From assembly GCF_008329645.1 (NCBI RefSeq), contig NZ_CP043474.1, positions 1 through 64,000 on the forward strand: DNA of 64,000 nt. Direction: 5' to 3'. Below the pieces are notes generated by a model that worked only from the letters and a program-made list of their open reading frames with translations, was not told the DNA's origin and did not search any database. Of this stretch, positions 63,999 to 64,000 are shown in pieces. Positions within the stretch are counted from its first letter, which is position 1. The number at the start of each line of letters is the position of its first letter. The position numbers and the translations under genes were made by a program. Source of the DNA: Mycolicibacterium grossiae. GTDB taxonomy: Bacteria > Actinomycetota > Actinomycetes > Mycobacteriales > Mycobacteriaceae.

Positions 63999-64000
63999 CT

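Overview
High-GC actinobacterial chromosome, almost certainly a rapidly growing Mycobacterium (Mycolicibacterium). From memory, the gene order kdpDE / ppx2-DUF501-ftsB-eno-lpqU / mazG-mfd / TetR / tRNA-Gln-glmU-prsA-lpqT / rplY-pth / pks16-ispE-ksgA-rpfB-tatD-metG / pabB / rsmI-pmt / arcA / alkB / pat follows M. tuberculosis Rv1028c to Rv0998, inverted. Many genes begin with GTG, and many have a TANNNT -10 box only 6-9 nt before the start codon, the mycobacterial leaderless arrangement. No prophage, insertion sequence or CRISPR array was seen. The window cuts kdpD at the left edge and a type IB topoisomerase gene at the right edge.

Layout. 0-4.5 kb: KdpDE two-component system, a TetR regulator and an alpha/beta hydrolase. 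4.5-11 kb: a propionyl/acetyl-CoA synthetase and the lpqU/eno/ftsB/DUF501/ppx2 block. 11-14 kb: an efeO-efeB iron-uptake pair behind an IdeR-like box, then a ferric-reductase-like membrane gene with an apparent frameshift. 14-27 kb: mazG, mfd, a lysA-like gene, tRNA-Gln(TTG), glmU, prsA, arsC-like, lpqT, SDR, rplY, pth. 27-30 kb: a 4Fe-4S protein, a DrrAB-type ABC exporter and a decayed P-loop kinase. 30-40 kb: pks16, ispE, a small soluble Ser/Thr kinase, an asparagine-type permease, ksgA, rpfB, tatD, metG. 40-45 kb: an ECF41-type sigma factor with its FAD oxidoreductase, pabB, amidohydrolase. 45-54 kb: rsmI, pmt, a DUF559 protein, arcA, soxR, alkB, three lipoproteins, an AroE-like enzyme and the cAMP-dependent acetyltransferase Pat. 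54-60 kb: an accessory block of small membrane or charged proteins and two STAS-domain proteins. 60-63 kb: a tightly overlapping methyltransferase / PIG-L deacetylase / acyl-CoA-dehydrogenase-like / glycosyltransferase operon, then a small acidic protein and topoisomerase IB.

Most notable signals. (1) The two paralogous STAS genes (56.5 and 59.6 kb) share a promoter and a transcribed leader of about 130 nt with a hairpin carrying a nearly invariant 12-nt loop; this is the best candidate for an undescribed cis-acting RNA. (2) Three single accessory genes are each bracketed by two copies of a palindromic repeat (family A twice, family B once). (3) ksgA appears to start at CTG inside the rpfB stop codon. 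(4) The ECF41 operon has a near-consensus ECF41 promoter. (5) rplY has a leader able to form two mutually exclusive stems. All calls come from reading the sequence; no database search was run.
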